A DNA stretch of 17,934 bases from an uncultured Collinsella sp. Its GTDB lineage: Bacteria; Actinomycetota; Coriobacteriia; Coriobacteriales; Coriobacteriaceae. Shown piece after piece: positions 14,621 through 17,934 of this stretch. The translations under genes and the position numbers were made by a program. The stretch's first letter is position 1; the number at the start of each line of letters is the position of its first letter. Location of the stretch: positions 1 to 17,934 of the forward strand of contig CABSNF010000044.1 in assembly GCA_902478995.1 (NCBI GenBank), written 5' to 3'. A model generated the notes under the pieces. The model was not told the origin of the DNA and searched no databases. It saw only the letters and a program-made list of their open reading frames with translations.

Positions 14621-14663
14621 CCTATTCCTCAAAATCGAAAAATTTTCAGTTTTGAGGAATAGG
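14621..14663. repeat. ATPase-flanking palindrome, copy A
   Basis: Perfect 14-bp arms (CCTATTCCTCAAAA and its complement) enclose a 15-base centre with GAAAAATTTTC, itself a palindrome. It lies between the ends of coaX and the ATPase gene, 7 bases beyond the ATPase stop. It may act as a two-way terminator, but the same sequence also occurs twice on the other side of the ATPase gene. Confidence 0.85.
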
Positions 14664-14670
14664 CTTTCCG

Positions 14671-15867
14671 CTACGCCTCGCCGCACAACCACCTCGCCAG
14701 GTCCACGATCTGCACTCCGTCGCGATCCGTGGCCTCGTGATGCGTGCGGGCAAGAATCATCTTGGGATACGCATCGCCAATGCTCAGCAGTGGCGAAATC
14801 TCGCGTTCAAATGTCTTATCCGAGCTGATGTCGTCGCTCACCTGAATGTAGAGTTTCTCGCTCCGCTTGATTGCTACAAAGTCTATTTCCTTTTTATAGA
14901 GCACGCCGACGTATACCTCGTATCCGCGACGCAGCAGCTCGATTGCCACCATGTTCTCGTATACGCGTCCCCAATCCATATCACGTGTACCAAGAAGCGC
15001 ATATTTAAACGCATGGTCCGCCAGATAGTACTTCTCGCCGCTCTTAAGGTATTTTTTGCCGCGAATGTCGTACCGACGAACTTTATAGAAGGCAAACGCA
15101 TCGCACAGGTACCCCATGTACGTGCCGACCGTCTTGTTCGTTATCTTTAGCCCATCCGCGTTCAAAATATCCGTAATGTTACGTGCCGACGTTATGTTGG
15201 ATACGTTGTCCATCATGTAATCGGCAATGCGCAGCAGCGCCGATTCGTTTCTCACGTTATGCCGCTGCACGATATCTCTCACGATGAGCGTTTTGAAGAC
15301 ATTGGAGAGATATTGATAACGCTGCTCCTGCAGTGGATAAGGGTAGGAGCCGGACATACCGCCGGTTCTCGCGTACTCATCGAAGTCGCGGTCGACCTCG
15401 CCCTCGTCGCCATAGAGTCGATACTCCTCAAACGAGAATGGGAAAACCTCGATCTCAAACGTACGCCCCGTAAAGAGCGTCGACAGATCGCTCGACAGCA
15501 AAAAGGCATTCGATCCGGTAATGAATATGTCGTACTGCTCGGATGCGTGGAGGCTGTTGATCGCACGCTCAAAACCGTCGCACATCTGAACTTCATCGAT
15601 AAGCAGAAAGTTTTGTTTGCCGGACACTCGATGCTCTTTTACATAGGCGAGCAGCGCGTGATACTCGAGCAGATTCTCGAACTCATCGAGGTTGTAGTTG
15701 ATATGGATGACATTCGAATTGGACAGATTTGCCTCCACGTAATCGCGGAGGGCCTCGAGCAATTTTGATTTACCGCTACGACGGATGCCCGTGATGACCT
15801 TGATGTCCGGCACGCCAATAAGGCTCGTCAACGTGTCCATATATGACGTTCTATTGATGAGTTTCAT
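14671..15867 (-). CDS. AAA-family ATPase with DUF4143 C-terminal domain
   Basis: This 398-residue protein belongs to the AAA_14/DUF4143 family, which is widespread in anaerobes and has no settled function. The N-terminal ATPase domain has Walker A G27-I-R-R-S-G-K-S34, Walker B F87-LLI-D91-E92 and a sensor-like ITGSNAFLL (116-124). The C-terminal domain (about 200-390) contains E304, K326-E-I-D329-F and Y340-I-Q342-V, which together resemble a PD-(D/E)xK nuclease-like core; activity is not proven. Base composition is clearly lower in GC than neighbours such as coaX, suggesting transfer. Ribosome site GAGGAGG is good. The gene sits alone between copies of a 41-bp palindrome, one after the stop and two upstream. 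Confidence 0.88.
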   Translation of the reverse strand: MKLINRTSYMDTLTSLIGVPDIKVITGIRRSGKSKLLEALRDYVEANLSNSNVIHINYNLDEFENLLEYHALLAYVKEHRVSGKQNFLLIDEVQMCDGFERAINSLHASEQYDIFITGSNAFLLSSDLSTLFTGRTFEIEVFPFSFEEYRLYGDEGEVDRDFDEYARTGGMSGSYPYPLQEQRYQYLSNVFKTLIVRDIVQRHNVRNESALLRIADYMMDNVSNITSARNITDILNADGLKITNKTVGTYMGYLCDAFAFYKVRRYDIRGKKYLKSGEKYYLADHAFKYALLGTRDMDWGRVYENMVAIELLRRGYEVYVGVLYKKEIDFVAIKRSEKLYIQVSDDISSDKTFEREISPLLSIGDAYPKMILARTHHEATDRDGVQIVDLARWLCGEA

Positions 15868-15893
15868 TGGGGCCTCCTCGCGGTCTTTTATCG

Positions 15894-15934
15894 CTATTCC
15901 TCAAAATTGAAAAATTTTCAGTTTTGAGGAATAG
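15894..15934. repeat. ATPase-flanking palindrome, copy B
   Basis: The arms CTATTCCTCAAAA and complement (13 bp) enclose a 15-base centre. It lies 26 bases before the ATPase ATG, in the leader or promoter. Partly matching sequence on each side (GGTCTTTTATCGCTAT on the left; ATAGCGAATATA...AAAGACC on the right) extends the inversion outward. Confidence 0.85.
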
Positions 15935-15979
15935 GCTCTATAGCGAATATACCTCGCGAAAGACCGAGCTGCCTTAATT

Positions 15980-16020
15980 CTATTCCTCAAAAACGAAAAT
16001 TTTTCAGTTTTGAGGAATAG
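15980..16020. repeat. ATPase-flanking palindrome, copy C
   Basis: It has the same 13-bp arms as copy B, with centre ACGAAAATTTTTCAG, and lies 45 bases beyond copy B. All three copies have the TTTTCAG side of the centre to the right, so they are direct repeats of an imperfect palindrome. Confidence 0.85.
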
Positions 16021-16050
16021 GGCGCTGGCAACCCATTCCCCAGATAGGCG

Positions 16051-16080
16051 AAACCCTCCCCGGCACAGGCCGAGGAGGGT
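16051..16080 (-). terminator. Putative terminator of the folate/biotin-ligase-like operon
   Basis: A 12-bp stem (16053-16064 with 16069-16080, one G-U pair, 4-base loop) lies 39 bases after the stop of the ligase-like gene. Only three T follow on the minus strand, so strength is uncertain. Confidence 0.6.
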
Positions 16081-16119
16081 CTTGTTGTCATGTCTATCTT
16101 TGGGCGCGAACGCCCCGCG

Positions 16120-16821
16120 CTACAGCCCGCGAATGCGCACGGCCTCGGGCGGAAACTCCTGCTCGCCGGCATCGGTCTTAATGGTCGCGCGACCCCAGAT
16201 GTCCAGGCCCGCAAACACACCGACCGCAAGCGGCAAGCCGTTGGGCGACACCGCCGCAACTTGGCGGCCCAGCAGCGGCACCATGTCGAAGTACTCGCCC
16301 AACACGGGGGCCAGCGGACCGGCAGCGCCCTGCGGCGTGTTGGCAACAACCGCCCAGGTGTCCACACGGGTCAGCACGGCGGCGGCCAACTCCTCGACCA
16401 GCGCTTCGTCAGCCACGTCCACACCAAGCTCGCCCAGCGCCGAACGCTCAATATCCACCGTCACGGCACCGAACATGCCCGCAGCACCGGCACCGCCGTT
16501 CACGGCAACACGCGCGAGCGACGTCTCAAACGCAGGCGCACCGCACACGATATCGCTCGGCCACTGGATACCCACCTTACCGGCAAGGCCCAACCCCGGC
16601 GTCGAAGCCGTGCCCACGAGCGCGTCCATCATGCCCATCGCAGCCACAAACGGCAGGCCGTGGAAGGCATGCATGTTCACATCCGGACGCACGACCAGCG
16701 AAAACGTCAACGACGCCTCGCCCGCGCTCCAAGCGCACCAGCCCGCGGACACACCCTCGCGGCCCGCGTCGCGCGCGGCGTCAAGCTCGGTACCGGCGGC
16801 AACAGCGTTCATCTCGATCAT
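16120..16821 (-). CDS. Divergent biotin/lipoate-protein ligase-like protein (degenerate BirA family)
   Basis: This 233-residue protein resembles the catalytic and C-terminal parts of biotin-protein ligase: LTFSLVVRP (38-46), VGIQWPSDIV (83-92, for the usual KWPNDI) and a C-terminal barrel-like part, LGRQVAAV...GVFAGLDIWGRATIK (184-215). It lacks the N-terminal DNA-binding domain of bifunctional BirA. The expected GRGRxGR biotinyl-AMP loop is missing between residues 15 and 35, and the Lys of the KLAGIL-type motif after WPND has no counterpart. It may be inactive, or act on another substrate. The ATG directly abuts the folK stop (TAG-ATG), so it is translationally coupled to the folate genes. 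An alternative ATG lies at 16812. Confidence 0.7.
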   Translation of the reverse strand: MIEMNAVAAGTELDAARDAGREGVSAGWCAWSAGEASLTFSLVVRPDVNMHAFHGLPFVAAMGMMDALVGTASTPGLGLAGKVGIQWPSDIVCGAPAFETSLARVAVNGGAGAAGMFGAVTVDIERSALGELGVDVADEALVEELAAAVLTRVDTWAVVANTPQGAAGPLAPVLGEYFDMVPLLGRQVAAVSPNGLPLAVGVFAGLDIWGRATIKTDAGEQEFPPEAVRIRGL

Positions 16822-17904
16822 CTACATACGCCCCAATTCGCCCACGATATGGCCCACGCGGTCCTCGGGCTCCTTGACCTCGACGCCGTTGTAGCGGAAA
16901 AACCGCGCCGGGTCGTGCATCAAGTCCTCGAGCGGCACCAGCACGAAGTCGCGCTCGCCAATGAGCGGATGCGGCAGGCGCAGCTTTTTGCCGCCGTGGG
17001 TCTCGCCGTCCATCCACAGCAGGTCCAGGTCGATGGTACGCGGACCGTTGGCCTTGGCCTTTTTGGAGCGGTCGCGCCCCAGCTCGGCCTCGATCTTCAT
17101 GAGCTCGTCGAGCAGCACCAGCGGCGCCAGCTCGGTCTTGATCTCGATGACGGCGTTGGCAAACGCGTCCTGGCGCGTCTCGTAGGCCGGCTCGCTCTCG
17201 TAGATCTTGGAGGAGTTGGACACGCAGGTGAGTGGAATCTCGGCGATCATCTCGCGTGCGGCGCGAATGTTGTCGCAGCGATGCCCCAGGTTGGAGCCCA
17301 CGGCCACAAACGCGCGGCGCGGCTGTGGCTTGGCAACCGCCCAGTAGCCGTTCAGGAACTGCGCAAAACCCGCGGCGTCGTGCACGCGCACGATGTTGGC
17401 ACCGGCCTGGATGGCGCCCAGGCACACGCCAAACGTAGCGGCATCGCGCTCGGCGGCCTCGGTCACGCCCGAGACGGCGCCCACAAAGCGCTTGCGCGAC
17501 ACGGCGCACACGAGCGGATAGCCCAGTGACGCCATCTTGGCAGTCTCGCGCTGGATGACGATGTCCTCGTTAGCCGACTTACCAAAGCCCGGGCCAGGAT
17601 CAATGCAGATGCGGTCGCGCGACACGCCGGCATGGATGAGTGTGCGGGCCTGGTCGGACAGAAAGCCCATGACGCGGCGCATGATGGGCGCCGAATCGGG
17701 CAGGGTGAAGCGGCGGAGCTGCGAGGTGGGCACGTAGGCTTCCTCGCGGCGGGCGCTGCGGCGCATCATGGCGGCCAGGCGGTCATTGGACTCCGATGCG
17801 GCCTCGGTGGCTGCGGGCGTGGCCTCGGGCGCGGGCGCGACGGTCTCGGCGGCAGCAGCCCGCTCGGCGGCGGGCGTCTCCTGCTCGCTTGCAGGCTCGG
17901 ACGT
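16822..17904 (-). CDS. folK: Dihydropteroate synthase / HPPK fusion (FolP-FolK), 5' end missing at contig end
   Basis: The frame is truncated on the right. Residues are numbered from the apparent GTG at 17919. About 75-190 are the C-terminal half of dihydropteroate synthase: D107-PGPGFGK, S141-R-K-R-F and V179-H-D. About 202-345 are a full 6-hydroxymethyl-dihydropterin pyrophosphokinase: AVGSNLGHR (206-214), YESEPAY (240-246), GPRTIDLDLL (292-301) and HPLIGERDFVLVPLEDL (317-333). The two enzymes catalyse successive folate steps and are fused here. Residues 7-60 are a Glu/Pro/Ala-rich segment inside the synthase part. The first five codons of the open frame are adapter-derived, so the GTG and ATG there are not real starts. 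The N-terminal half of the synthase lies off the contig. Confidence 0.9.
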   Translation of the reverse strand, partial: TSEPASEQETPAAERAAAAETVAPAPEATPAATEAASESNDRLAAMMRRSARREEAYVPTSQLRRFTLPDSAPIMRRVMGFLSDQARTLIHAGVSRDRICIDPGPGFGKSANEDIVIQRETAKMASLGYPLVCAVSRKRFVGAVSGVTEAAERDAATFGVCLGAIQAGANIVRVHDAAGFAQFLNGYWAVAKPQPRRAFVAVGSNLGHRCDNIRAAREMIAEIPLTCVSNSSKIYESEPAYETRQDAFANAVIEIKTELAPLVLLDELMKIEAELGRDRSKKAKANGPRTIDLDLLWMDGETHGGKKLRLPHPLIGERDFVLVPLEDLMHDPARFFRYNGVEVKEPEDRVGHIVGELGRM

Positions 17905-17934
17905 CTGTCTCTCATACACATCTCCGAGCCCACG
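17905..17934. other. Nextera sequencing adapter remnant at contig end
   Basis: The last 30 bases match the Nextera read-2 transposase adapter in reverse complement: the 19-bp mosaic end CTGTCTCTTATACACATCT with one change (C for T at 17913), then CCGAGCCCACG. It is not genomic; the contig should be trimmed at 17904. Confidence 0.95.

Overview
The window looks like chromosome from a high-GC, anaerobic, gut-type Coriobacteriia member, most like Collinsella. This is inferred from gene content, codon use and the large anaerobic redox genes; no marker gene here proves it. The right edge appears to be a contig end: the last 30 bases match a Nextera sequencing adapter with one mismatch, so they are probably not genomic.

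Layout, left to right. (1) 1-3439, minus: the N-terminal 1146 codons of a secreted surface protein, with a signal peptide, a von Willebrand A domain with a MIDAS site, and at least four Spy0128/FctA-type pilin domains; it runs off the left edge. (2) 3440-4157: a non-coding stretch with an operator-like palindrome and two tandem copies of a ~215-bp element built on long inverted repeats. (3) 4158-9835, minus: a compact five-gene operon for a membrane-bound energy-converting group 4 [NiFe] hydrogenase of the Ech type, in the classical order A-B-C-D-E-F but with EchA and EchB fused into one 960-residue protein. (4) 10119-10514, minus: a lone double-helix-turn-helix protein resembling an IS3-family OrfA, with a good terminator, followed by an AT-rich regulatory-looking gap. 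(5) 10961-12991, minus: an old-yellow-enzyme/2-enoate reductase of the FadH/BaiCD/BaiH type with its own terminator. (6) 13133-13429: a regular array of eight 15-nt motifs in alternating orientation, 40-41 nt apart. (7) 13519-13595, minus: initiator tRNA-fMet with clear promoter and terminator. (8) 13792-14565, plus: type III pantothenate kinase coaX. (9) 14671-15867, minus: an AAA/DUF4143 ATPase of lower GC, bracketed by three copies of a ~41-bp palindrome. (10) 16120 to the right end, minus: a folate operon fragment (folP-folK fusion, truncated) followed by a divergent biotin-ligase-like gene that lacks the usual catalytic motifs.

How the parts fit together. The hydrogenase would couple ferredoxin oxidation and H2 formation to ion pumping in a fermenter. 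The enoate reductase suggests use of unsaturated acids, steroids or similar compounds as electron sinks. folP-folK and coaX supply cofactors. The surface protein is a likely host-contact factor. The strongest unexplained signals are the alternating 15-nt array, the palindromes bracketing the ATPase and the tandem inverted-repeat elements. None has a function that can be read from the sequence alone.
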